A stretch of DNA of 39,842 bases from Streptomyces adustus (GTDB lineage Bacteria > Actinomycetota > Actinomycetes > Streptomycetales > Streptomycetaceae): positions 1-39,842 of the forward strand of contig NZ_VJZD01000066.1 in assembly GCF_009377175.1 (NCBI RefSeq). Reading direction: 5' to 3'. Numbering within the stretch: position 1 is the first letter of the stretch; every line of letters starts with the position of its first letter. Below are positions 24,243 to 32,277 of this stretch, one piece after another. Below the pieces are notes generated by a model. It had not been told where the DNA came from. It saw only the letters and a list, made by a program, of their open reading frames with translations, and ran no database searches. Made by a program: the position numbers and the translations under genes.

Positions 24243-26206
24243 AACATTCTCCCATCCAAGCTAGCCTGAATAGCGGCATACGACTGATCGAAGAGCTCCT
24301 CAGCTTGAGCCTGCACCTCGCTCAGAATTGACCAATTGGTCATACGCTCTACATGCATCGTCTCTCGCCCACAGACCCGCGCCAGCTCCAAAACCAACCT
24401 GTTGGAATTAAGGTTCGCAGTCATAATGAGCCTATTGTCGCGACGGACAAATGCCCCAAACATTTCCCCTGCTCGACTTTCGTATGCGATGTCGAGGGAT
24501 CCTTCAGGTGTATCAATGAGAAGGCAAGCCGGCGAGCGCCCACCTAGCATGTGCTCGGTCAAGGCCATCCGTAGAGCTATGTCAATAAAATAGCGTTGGC
24601 TTTCGGAGAGAGCATCTTGCTCGCGACGAGTCTGCCCATTGACTGTCACGATAAGGAGTGGCCCGCGGGCACGCTGCTCGAGGCGACAATGGAGATCCAT
24701 TCCAAGGAAAGCGCGAGCCAAACTCTGGAAGCGTGGCAGGAACTCAGTCTCAGCCTCTGCATAGGCTTCGGCCAGTTCTTGCGCTATGGGAGCAACGAGG
24801 GCTTGGTATTCGTCGCGCTTTTCTCGGAACTTATCGCGACGCTCCTCAGCGCTCCTCTGCTCTGCTTCCAATTGCTTAATAACGTCTGAAAGACCAGAGT
24901 TCGCAGTCTTGTTCCGGATCCATTCAGAGTTATCCTCCTCGAACTCACTGAGGACTCGAGTAGATTCGCGAAGCTCCTCCTGCGCTTCGGTCAGTCGCCC
25001 CGTTGCCCTCTCAAGATCCTCCTGAGCAGACTTGAGATGCGTGCTGCTTTCCTGGAGTTGCTGATCGAGCTCCCTCAAGGTGTCGAAATCTTCGTCACCC
25101 TCTTGCTCGGCCACGTGGCTGCGGCACAAAGGGCACTGCTGAGAAGCTAGCAGATCAGTGACTACCTTGATGTCAGTAACGCCCGAGGTGCCACAGACGC
25201 CACACTCCTGCTCGTGCAGCAGTCGCAGGAGTAGCGGATGATCGCTCATGCCGCTCTCTGGATTCAGGCGATCATTGAAAACGCGGTTGTACTGAATCGT
25301 GAGCGCATGATGATCAGCAGCCGCAATTCCGACGGCCAGGCGTGCGTCCTTCTCTTGCGCGACCCTTCTATCAACGACCTCCGCACAGCGGTCTCGAACC
25401 TCTGTCAGTCGTCGCTGCTTCTCTTCCAAGTCTTCGTTGTACTCAATAGGAGAACCGCTTCTCTGTAGCAAGTCACGGATCTGCGACCTAGCGGACGTAG
25501 CTTGATACTGTGCGTTTCTCGCTTGAGACTCCAAGCGGTCTGCTTTCCTCTGCCACTCCCCCGCTGCATCTGCTCGAGCCGTGTCTAGCCCAAATGCAAG
25601 GAAGAGGGAAAAGCGAGTGACTTCTGGATCCCAGAAGAGCAGATGCCGTCGCTCATCAAATGTTACGAGGAAGTGTTGGATGTAGACCAGCTGATCGAAC
25701 TTCGCTAGACCGCAATGTTGCACGGCGTTGGCCTCGAAGATTTCAAGAAGCTCCTCACCCTCCGCGCCTTCATCAACATCGACCGACCGCTCTACCTGTA
25801 CCTCGGGGCCTTGGATTCTCAGGTACTTGAGTTCGCCAAGCTGAAAAAATCCGCGAGTGAGCTTGTAGTCATGAGAGCCGATACTGAACTCGATAGTTAC
25901 ATCGGCGATGTCACGGTCTGCCGCAGAAATTCGACCACTGAAATAGTCCGGAGTGTTGTTCACTGCGCGTTTTTTATACTCAGCAAGCGACTGCACCTTG
26001 GGGTCAGGGTGAGCGACTGCGCCCGTCAGTGAGTAGTTCAAAATGGCCAAGAATGTCGACTTGCCAAGACCGTTGGCCCCAGACAAGCAAAAAACGTCCT
26101 TGTCGAAAGCAACTACATTCTGACTACGGTTTCTGTAAAGAGAAAAATGAGAAATCGTAAGCCGCTTGACTTGCGGCAACACGATCCCGCGCGAGCCCTC
26201 GCTCAT
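24239..26206 (-). CDS. SMC/Rad50-like ATPase with four-cysteine motif
   Basis: 655 aa from the ATG at 26206 (MSEGSRGIVLPQ), which follows GGGAGG. Walker A GANGLGKST (43-51); a coiled coil (about 210-310); two CxxC pairs, CGVC (335-338) and CPLC (358-361); a second coiled coil (about 370-480); signature ALSESQRYF (532-540) and Walker B CLLIDTPEGSLD (561-572). This is the RecF/Rad50/SbcC-type ABC ATPase layout on a short scale. First gene of the cargo operon. Expected to sense or pump DNA ends and license the nuclease. The frame is open to 26332, but no ribosome binding site supports that. Confidence 0.85.
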   Translation of the reverse strand: MSEGSRGIVLPQVKRLTISHFSLYRNRSQNVVAFDKDVFCLSGANGLGKSTFLAILNYSLTGAVAHPDPKVQSLAEYKKRAVNNTPDYFSGRISAADRDIADVTIEFSIGSHDYKLTRGFFQLGELKYLRIQGPEVQVERSVDVDEGAEGEELLEIFEANAVQHCGLAKFDQLVYIQHFLVTFDERRHLLFWDPEVTRFSLFLAFGLDTARADAAGEWQRKADRLESQARNAQYQATSARSQIRDLLQRSGSPIEYNEDLEEKQRRLTEVRDRCAEVVDRRVAQEKDARLAVGIAAADHHALTIQYNRVFNDRLNPESGMSDHPLLLRLLHEQECGVCGTSGVTDIKVVTDLLASQQCPLCRSHVAEQEGDEDFDTLRELDQQLQESSTHLKSAQEDLERATGRLTEAQEELRESTRVLSEFEEDNSEWIRNKTANSGLSDVIKQLEAEQRSAEERRDKFREKRDEYQALVAPIAQELAEAYAEAETEFLPRFQSLARAFLGMDLHCRLEQRARGPLLIVTVNGQTRREQDALSESQRYFIDIALRMALTEHMLGGRSPACLLIDTPEGSLDIAYESRAGEMFGAFVRRDNRLIMTANLNSNRLVLELARVCGRETMHVERMTNWSILSEVQAQAEELFDQSYAAIQASLDGRMF

Positions 26207-26340
26207 CGCACCTCCCTGATGGGCCGTCATGAGGCCGTACTGTAGTAGCGCAACGTCACACCCGCTAGGTAGACTCCCGCATCCAGACGAGGCTTCAACC
26301 ACCGCCAGCTGACATGTGACTGACGCACTCACGTGCTGAG

Positions 26341-26367
26341 CGCTCCTGTTCTACAACAGAGAGCGCG
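26341..26367. promoter_or_regulatory. inverted repeat between ATPase and methyltransferase genes
   Basis: GCGCTCCTGTT (26341-26351) pairs with AACAGAGAGCGC (26356-26367), with one bulged base and a CTAC loop. It sits inside the 294-bp divergent region (26207-26500), which holds no gene. Possibly an operator balancing methyltransferase and nuclease expression. Confidence 0.45.
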
Positions 26368-26500
26368 CTTTGTGATACCGTTCCGCAGTTGTGTGGCTCA
26401 CGCTTGCCTTGCGGCCTCGCCCATCGTGTCCGTCACCTGCGCGACCAACGGAGCCGCGCTCACAGATCTGATGAGCCACGAGGACCCACGAGGAGTACCC

Positions 26501-27832
26501 ATGGCTCAGGCCGGCGCGAGCGCGCTGACCTCTCACTACCGCCACTTGCAAGGTAGCTGGAAGGTATCCAGCAGCGCCCAATACCAGCGTCTCGTGGTGC
26601 CCAATGGAAATGCCTCACAGCCATTTCATCGCTGGTTTCATCTAAAAGAGGCCTACTCTTCGCAGCTGCTGTCTCAACTTATGGCCGACAGCGCTTACGT
26701 TCCGACCGAAAATCTGGCTGTCTTCGATCCGTATAGCGGCAGCGGCACGACCTTGTTGAGTGCCTTGGATATGGCTACGCGCCATGAAGTTCCGGCTCGA
26801 GTTATAGGCATCGAGAGAAACCCCTTCCTCTGGGAACTTTCTCGCGCCAAAGTCTACGGCAGAATCCACGGTCGAGAAGCAGCTAAGGCGTTCGACGTAG
26901 CTCTAGATTCCGTGACCGATGCGTTTCACGATGTCAGCAAGGAATCACTGCCTCTTCCCGATCAGAGTACTCTCCGGAACGAGACATACTTTCCGAGGAA
27001 GAACGTACAGGATCTGGTCGCCATCCGGAGTTCCATTGATGCGTGCACCAACGGTGAAATTCGCTCTCTCCTTAGAGTTTGTCTCGCCGCAGCAGTAGAG
27101 AGCTGTGGGCGCTTGCGTAGAGACGGTCGCGCCCTACGATTCGCCCCTAACCGGCATCCGAAGGACGCTTGGAGCTCATTTAACGAACGTGCGGCCGCCG
27201 TGCTCCAAGACCTCCTTCTCTGTGAGCCAGTTGAAAGTTCCGGAGAAGTGCTTTTCGGTGACGGTAGAGAAGGCGTCAGTGAAGCAACAGGATTTGACTG
27301 GATCGTCTTCTCTCCGCCTTACCCGAATAACATTGATTATACCGAAGTATACAAAACTGAGGCGTGGATGCTGGGCTGCTACGAGACCTCCGCTGAAATG
27401 CGTGCACAAAGGCAGCTAACGGTGCGCAGCCACCCCAGCATCCGATTTAATCAAGACTATGCATTTTTGAACAGCAGCGTATCCCGAGAAGTTCAATCTG
27501 CGATCGACCCCATTTTGGAATCAGTCCCTGCTGATCGCTATAGCTCCGGTCGTGTGGAGCTCATAAAAGGATATGCAGATGACATGCTTCTAACCTTGCA
27601 GAAATGCAGGCAGAACATTGCCTCCGACGGATATCTGGCCTTCATCGTCGGGAACTCGGCACATGGCGCGGGAGACGAATCATTCGTTATTGCAGCAGAT
27701 GTCCTAATGGGTAACCTGGCCGAACTGGCCGGCTGGCGAGTCGAAGAGGTGCGAGTCGCAAGGCAACTCAGTCGCCGAACTTCCGACAATGAGTTTCTTC
27801 GAGAGAGCGTGGTCCTTCTAAGGCCGGCGTAA
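26501..27832 (+). CDS. DNA methyltransferase
   Basis: 443 aa from the ATG at 26501, which follows GAGGAG. SAM-binding motif I FDPYSGSGTT (75-84), the acidic residue of motif II in GIERNPF (about 105), and catalytic motif IV SPPY (271-274). FHRWFHLKEAYS just before motif I resembles motif X. SPPY is typical of N4-cytosine or N6-adenine amino-methyltransferases; motif I precedes IV. Divergent from the ATPase operon and next to attR. It probably protects element and host DNA from the linked nuclease. Lower GC than its neighbours outside the element. The frame is open to 26333 without support. Confidence 0.88.
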   Translation: MAQAGASALTSHYRHLQGSWKVSSSAQYQRLVVPNGNASQPFHRWFHLKEAYSSQLLSQLMADSAYVPTENLAVFDPYSGSGTTLLSALDMATRHEVPARVIGIERNPFLWELSRAKVYGRIHGREAAKAFDVALDSVTDAFHDVSKESLPLPDQSTLRNETYFPRKNVQDLVAIRSSIDACTNGEIRSLLRVCLAAAVESCGRLRRDGRALRFAPNRHPKDAWSSFNERAAAVLQDLLLCEPVESSGEVLFGDGREGVSEATGFDWIVFSPPYPNNIDYTEVYKTEAWMLGCYETSAEMRAQRQLTVRSHPSIRFNQDYAFLNSSVSREVQSAIDPILESVPADRYSSGRVELIKGYADDMLLTLQKCRQNIASDGYLAFIVGNSAHGAGDESFVIAADVLMGNLAELAGWRVEEVRVARQLSRRTSDNEFLRESVVLLRPA

Positions 27833-27868
27833 ACCGCACCTCAGCGTCTGCCGAACTTGGTTTCACAG

Positions 27869-27889
27869 TGGGGGTGAGGAAGACCCCCA
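27869..27889 (+). terminator. possible methyltransferase terminator
   Basis: TGGGGGT (27869-27875) pairs with ACCCCCA (27883-27889) around GAGGAAG, 37 bp after the stop codon. The stem is short, so this is tentative. Confidence 0.45.
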
Positions 27890-27920
27890 ATCACAGCCTG
27901 AGCACTGGTGGCTTCGATCC

Positions 27921-27937
27921 GTGGACCATCTGTGGAC
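27921..27937 (+). promoter_or_regulatory. putative integrase arm-type sites, right end
   Basis: GTGGAC at 27921-27926 and 27932-27937, 11 bp apart and in the same orientation as the left pair. The second copy shares the decamer TCTGTGGACG with the left end. Confidence 0.5.
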
Positions 27938-28000
27938 GGCGCCACTCTGTCAGGCTGGTTGCCGCTCTCTGATCAGTGAGTACGCAGCGAGTGGCAACCC

Positions 28001-28044
28001 CCTCCGGAGCCGTGTGCGCAGGTTCGAATCCTGCCGGGGGCACT
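28001..28044 (+). other. attR of the integrative element (tRNA-Arg 3' remnant)
   Basis: 44-bp perfect copy of 10088-10131, starting in the anticodon loop and holding the T arm and acceptor 3' strand. The upstream half of the tRNA is missing, so it is not a tRNA gene. It marks the right end of the element. Confidence 0.95.
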
Positions 28045-28093
28045 CGCCTAGGAACAGCACAGATCATGCGCTGACCAGGGCGGATGCCGAGCG

Positions 28094-28132
28094 AAGAGAG
28101 CGGGAGTCAGTCCCACTGACTCCCGCTCTCTT
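28094..28132 (+). terminator. displaced native terminator of tRNA-Arg
   Basis: A perfect 18-bp stem (28094-28111 with 28115-28132, containing GAGAGCGGGAGTCAG) with a CCC loop, ending in TTCTCGTTCC. Before integration this would have followed the tRNA by about 50 bp. Confidence 0.85.
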
Positions 28133-28247
28133 CTCGTTCCCTCTCACTGGTCACGCGCTGGCTGCGATACACGTGACCCGCCTCCGGCACACTCGTCAGC
28201 CGTGGGGCGTGGCGCCAGGCCGTGCCAGCCGCGGTGAGGAGGGTGGG

Positions 28248-28445
28248 ATGAACAATGAGTGGGAATGGGTGAAGAGAATACCGTCCTGGCGCGCTCCTGA
28301 TGCTTTCCGCTCCCTGCGGAAGAGGCCGGTTCAGGCAGCGCGGAGCCGGCCCGCTGAAGTCCGCCGGCTCGCGACACAGGGCCGTCGCATGGCGACGCCC
28401 ACCGTAGGGCGAGCCGCCTGTGGGCCCACCGACGACGACCAGTAA
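28248..28445 (+). CDS. small hypothetical ORF
   Basis: 65 codons starting ATG behind GAGGAGGGTGGG, beginning MNNEWEWVKRIPSWRAPDAF and rich in Arg. Only the ribosome binding site supports it; codon use is not clearly Streptomyces-like and other frames are open too. May be a remnant. The rest of 28133-28536 shows nothing else that I can support. Confidence 0.3.
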   Translation: MNNEWEWVKRIPSWRAPDAFRSLRKRPVQAARSRPAEVRRLATQGRRMATPTVGRAACGPTDDDQ

Positions 28446-28536
28446 CAGCCGCCCGGCTGCCAACGACGAACGGTGACCCAAACCGCCAGCTCACCGGCGA
28501 GGCGCGCGATGACGTCGCAGCTCGCCGGAGGGGCAT

Positions 28537-28836
28537 TCAATGCCAGCAGTAGCTGTAGTAGGAGCCGAGCGCGGCTATGGCCTCCGGGCCAAGCTCCGGA
28601 TGCCGCTCGCTCATGATCGCCTCCGCTGTCCGAGTCCCTGCCACCAGGTCCTCGCCAGGGGACGGCAGTGCCATCACCTCTGTCACCAGCACTTCCAGCC
28701 GGGGTCGAAGTTCTGCGGCGGCAGACCCGAATTCCCGTTCAAGGCTGTTGGGGTCCAGATGCGGGAAACCGTGAGGTTCGCGCGTGACGAATACCCGCAC
28801 GGCCTGGCTGAGCAAGTCATCGACGGGCATGGGCAT
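28537..28836 (-). CDS. hypothetical protein
   Basis: 99 aa, acidic and helical (MPMPVDDLLSQAVRVFVTRE start), ending YYSYCWH. GGAG stands 10 bp before the first of two in-frame ATGs. No domain recognised. The IS21 element begins 58 bp upstream of its start. Confidence 0.55.
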   Translation of the reverse strand: MPMPVDDLLSQAVRVFVTREPHGFPHLDPNSLEREFGSAAAELRPRLEVLVTEVMALPSPGEDLVAGTRTAEAIMSERHPELGPEAIAALGSYYSYCWH

Positions 28837-28981
28837 GAGCCTAGTACTCCGGTGCGACTTCCTGATCCAGCCAGTGCTCTTGTCGGCGACGGCTGAAAAG
28901 TGGACCAGTGGCGGCGCTTGAAAGTTGACCCCCTCCAGGGGTCTGGCTCGTTGAGTCAGGCCGGGAGGAGTGGTGATCAGC

Positions 28982-30223
28982 GTGGAGGACTGGGCGGAGA
29001 TCCGTCGGCTTCACCGGGCCGAGCAGATGCCGGTGCGGGCGATCGCGAGGAAGCTGGGGATTGCGAGGAACACGGTCCGCAGGGCGATCGCGGATGATGC
29101 GCCGCCGAAGTATCAGCGGGCGCCGAAAGGATCGATCGTGGATGCGGTCGAGCCGCAGATCCGTGAACTGCTCGAGCAATGGCCGGAGATGCCAGCGACG
29201 GTGATCGACGAGCGGATCGGCTGGGACCGCGGTCTGACGGTGCTCAAGGACCGGGTCAGGGACCTGCGGCCGGCCTACCGGCCCGCGGATCCGGCTTCGC
29301 GGACGGTCTATGAGCCGGGCGAGATCGGCCAGTGCGACCTGTGGTTCCCACCCGCCGACATCCCGCTCGGCTTCGGCCAGGTCGGACGCCCGCCGGTGCT
29401 GGTCGTGGTCGCGGGCTACTCGCGGTGGATCAGTGCCCGGATGCTGCCCTCCAGGTCGGCAGCCGACCTGATCGCCGGGCACTGGCGGCTGCTGACTGAG
29501 CTGGGCGCTGTCCCACGGGTTCTGGTCTGGGACAACGAGGGAGCCGTCGGCTCCTGGCGGCCCGGCGGCCCTCAACTGACCGACGACTTCGCCGCGTTCG
29601 CCGGACTACTGGGAGTCAAGTTCCTGCTCTGCAGGCCACGGGACCCGGAAGCCAAAGGCCTGGTCGAGCGGGCCAACGGCTATCTGGAGACGTCGTTCCT
29701 GCCCGGGCGGGTGTTCACTTCACCGGCCGACTTCAACATCCAGCTTGCCGCCTGGCTGGCCAGGGCGAACCGGCGTATCCACCGCACCTTGCAGGCCCGC
29801 CCTTCCGACCGGCTGGAAGCCGACCGGTCCCGGATGCTGGCCCTGCCGCCGATCGCGCCGCCGGGCTGGTGGAAGGCCTCGCTGCGGCTGCCCCGGGACC
29901 ACTACGTCCGTCTGGACACCTGTGACTACTCGGTGCATCCGCTGGCCGTCGGCCGTCGCATCGAGGTCGCAGCCGACCTGGATCAGGTCCTGGTGACCTG
30001 CGACGGCGTCGAGGTCGCCCGCCATGCCCGCAGCTGGGCCCGCCACCAGACCATCACCGATCCGGACCACGCGGCCGCTGCCGCGGCCGCCCGCAAGAAG
30101 GCGGCCGGCACGAAGCCGGCGCCTGCGGATGTGACGGAGGTCGAGGAGCGGTCACTGGAGACCTACGACCGGATCTTCGGCGTGATCGACGGCGGGCTGG
30201 CAACGAGTGAAGGGGCGGCGTGA
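28982..30223 (+). CDS. istA: IS21 transposase IstA
   Basis: 413 aa from the GTG at 28982, 11 bp after GGGAGGAG; the frame also has GTG codons at 28970 and 28973. N-terminal HTH (EIRRLHRAEQMPVRAIARKLGIARNTVRRAI) and an rve-type DDE core: Asp in GQCDLWFP, Asp in VLVWDNEGAV, Glu in EAKGLVERANGYLE. It appears intact. Confidence 0.93.
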   Translation: MEDWAEIRRLHRAEQMPVRAIARKLGIARNTVRRAIADDAPPKYQRAPKGSIVDAVEPQIRELLEQWPEMPATVIDERIGWDRGLTVLKDRVRDLRPAYRPADPASRTVYEPGEIGQCDLWFPPADIPLGFGQVGRPPVLVVVAGYSRWISARMLPSRSAADLIAGHWRLLTELGAVPRVLVWDNEGAVGSWRPGGPQLTDDFAAFAGLLGVKFLLCRPRDPEAKGLVERANGYLETSFLPGRVFTSPADFNIQLAAWLARANRRIHRTLQARPSDRLEADRSRMLALPPIAPPGWWKASLRLPRDHYVRLDTCDYSVHPLAVGRRIEVAADLDQVLVTCDGVEVARHARSWARHQTITDPDHAAAAAAARKKAAGTKPAPADVTEVEERSLETYDRIFGVIDGGLATSEGAA

Positions 30224-31029
30224 TGAGCATGAAGAACGGCACGAACCAGGCCCGGACCAGCCTCGACGTCGGATCCGAACTGATCTATCTCACCAAGGCC
30301 TTGAAGGCCCCGGCTCTGCGGGACGCGGCAGCACGGCTCGCCGAGCGGGCCCGCGACGAGGGCTGGAGCCACGAGGAGTATCTCGCCGCCTGCCTGCAAC
30401 GAGAAGTCGCCGCCCGCGACTCCCACGGCGCCGAAGGACGCATCCGGGCGGCCCGTTTCCCCTCCCGCAAGTCTCTGGAGGACTTCGACTTCGACCACCA
30501 GCGGTCCGTGAAACGTGAGGTCATCGCCCATCTGGGGACGCTGGACTTCGTCGTCGGGAAGAAAAATGTGATCTTCCTGGGGCCGCCCGGCACCGGCAAG
30601 ACCCACCTCGCCACCGGGCTTGGCATCCGGGCCTGCCAGGCCGGCCACCGGGTCGCCTTCGCCACCGCCGCCCAGTGGGTCACCCGCCTCGCAGAAGCCC
30701 ACCAAGCAGGAAGGCTCAGCGACGAGTTGACCCGCCTGGGCCGGATCCCCCTGATCGTGGTCGACGAGGTGGGCTATATCCCCTTCGAACCTGAGGCCGC
30801 GAACCTGTTCTTCCAGTTCATCTCGGGCCGCTACGAACGCGCGAGCGTGATCGTGACCAGCAACAAGCCCTTCGGACGCTGGGGCGAGGTCTTCGGCGAC
30901 GACACCGTCGCCGCCGCAATGATCGACCGACTCGTCCACCACGCCGAGGTGATCTCGCTGAAGGGCGACAGCTACCGCATGCGCGGCCGCGATCTCGGAC
31001 GGGTTCCCGCGGCCAACACCGGGGAATGA
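30220..31029 (+). CDS. istB: IS21 helper ATPase IstB
   Basis: 269 aa AAA+ ATPase that chooses targets for IstA. Walker A LGPPGTGKTHLA (about 122-133), Walker B LIVVDEVGYIPF (about 180-191). The start overlaps the istA stop (GTGATG): either GTG 30220 or ATG 30223. It appears intact. Confidence 0.93.
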   Translation: MMSMKNGTNQARTSLDVGSELIYLTKALKAPALRDAAARLAERARDEGWSHEEYLAACLQREVAARDSHGAEGRIRAARFPSRKSLEDFDFDHQRSVKREVIAHLGTLDFVVGKKNVIFLGPPGTGKTHLATGLGIRACQAGHRVAFATAAQWVTRLAEAHQAGRLSDELTRLGRIPLIVVDEVGYIPFEPEAANLFFQFISGRYERASVIVTSNKPFGRWGEVFGDDTVAAAMIDRLVHHAEVISLKGDSYRMRGRDLGRVPAANTGE

Positions 31030-31129
31030 CCAACATCAACTGACGCAGTGGGGGTTACTTTTCACCCGTCGAATCTGGTTCACGATTCGCGCGTCGCTGA
31101 CATGCTCTGACCGCATGGGTTCGCAGGGT

Positions 31130-31489
31130 TCAGGCAGGTGGAGGCGGTCCTGCGCCGACGACCGTGCCGGTCCAACAGTCCGGTTGATCGGATGCGTGCC
31201 AGAGGACCTCAAGCCGTCGGCAGGTGAATTCCTCTGCCTTCTGGAGGAGGGCCGTCTGCGCGATGTCCGGCCCGGACGAGGACAGAGGATCGACGAGTGC
31301 GCCATCCGCGATGCCGACTGGTCCGGTGAAGTAGACGGCGTACCGCCATCTGTCTGGGGTTCGGTACAGGACGAGGTGCGTCGGTGTCCCGAGAGTGCGC
31401 CAGTACGGCTGCCGGTTGCCTGCCATGCCGGCACGGTACTGCTCCGGGTCGGGCTCACCGCTCGTGCGGCGTGGTCGATGGCCGCCCAC
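31130..31489 (-). CDS. hypothetical protein (immunity-like fold possible)
   Basis: 119 aa. The segment GTPTHLVLYRTPDRWRYAVYFTGPVGIADGALVDP followed by a helix and LEVLWHASDQPDCWTGTVV reads as a small alpha/beta protein. GTG start at 31489, with AGAAGG upstream; ATG 31426 is an alternative. No family name can be given. Lies between IS21 and two small genes of the opposite strand; 31490-31766 shows no other gene. Confidence 0.5.
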   Translation of the reverse strand: MGGHRPRRTSGEPDPEQYRAGMAGNRQPYWRTLGTPTHLVLYRTPDRWRYAVYFTGPVGIADGALVDPLSSSGPDIAQTALLQKAEEFTCRRLEVLWHASDQPDCWTGTVVGAGPPPPA

Positions 31490-31766
31490 CCCGGCGGATG
31501 CCTTCTCGCTGCGCCCGTGGCCATCGCGCGGTCTTCAGGAGTCCATATGACCCCTGACGATCACGCGTTGGCCGTTCCCATCCTCGCGTGGGCCCGGCAC
31601 TGCATCGCGCGGGCCGACCGGATGGGGACTACGCGCTTTCGCCCGAGGCGGCTGCTCCCCCGTCAATCCCTTTGCGTGGCTGAACAGGGCGCCCCTAGCG
31701 TGCAAGTGCAGAGGAACAGGATCGGTACGACCGTGCAGCGCGCCACACGAATGAGGAGCAACCGCC

Positions 31767-32144
31767 GTGGGAATCATGGTCTCGGTCAGGGGCTGGCTGC
31801 AGTGTGACCACGGACAGCTGGCCCAGATCAAGGAGATCGTGGAAGCAGACGATCCGAAGCGCACCTACAGCGGGGGCTGGGCGTTCCCCGCTCGGCAGTA
31901 CAACAACATCAAGTGGGCCTTCTACGGGGGTGACATCCGCGCGGTGTCGCTCGGCTGGTTCGAGGAGAGGTTGCGTCAGATCGCCCAGATCCCGGCCTCC
32001 TACCCGGATGACGAGTACGACGAGAGGCCCCGTGGGCTGTTTCTGCTCAGCCACGACGTCGACGGCATGGGCGAGTGGAGAGTCTGCGACGGCGGCCTGG
32101 TGATCGGCCTCCCGCAGGGGGATCACCACTACCTCGACGCGTAG
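31767..32144 (+). CDS. small soluble protein, immunity-like
   Basis: 125 aa. MGIMVSVRGWLQCDHGQLAQIKEIV, YSGGWAFPARQYNNIKWAFYGGDIRA, PRGLFLLSHDVDGMGEWRV: a conserved pattern of Streptomyces proteins that resembles immunity proteins of polymorphic toxin systems. GTG start at 31767 behind GAGGAG. No toxin gene is present in the window, so it may be an orphan. Confidence 0.7.
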   Translation: MGIMVSVRGWLQCDHGQLAQIKEIVEADDPKRTYSGGWAFPARQYNNIKWAFYGGDIRAVSLGWFEERLRQIAQIPASYPDDEYDERPRGLFLLSHDVDGMGEWRVCDGGLVIGLPQGDHHYLDA

Positions 32145-32277
32145 CCAGTGCTTCGACCGTGAAGGTTCGCGGGCTTGTGTGTGGCGCGGTGCTCTGCACT
32201 GACTGGTCAGGGGGAGCGGTTTCGGTGGGAACATCGGCGCGGAGCCGAAGATCGGTTCGAGAGGGAGAGCCACGTCG

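Larger units (their letters stand above)
28894..31064 (+). mobile_element. IS21-family insertion sequence
   Basis: About 2.17 kb with istA and istB. The ends read TGAAAAGTGGACC (28894) and, inverted, TGAAAAGTAACCC (31064 leftward), so the inverted repeat begins TGAAAAGT; TG...CA termini are usual for IS21. A second copy, TGAAAGTTGACCCC, starts at 28919, as in the multiple terminal repeats of the family. No clear target duplication is visible. Confidence 0.8.

Noticed and set aside
26333..26500. N-terminal extension of the methyltransferase
   Set aside because: No ribosome binding site; GAGGAG precedes the ATG at 26501, and the extension would cover the divergent promoter.
28001..28044. Second tRNA-Arg gene
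   Set aside because: Only the 3' part is present; D arm and 5' acceptor strand are missing. It is attR.
28880..31075. Target duplication flanking IS21
   Set aside because: Flanks (GACGGC before, CCCGTC after) show no matching direct repeat; ends may be slightly different or the duplication was lost.
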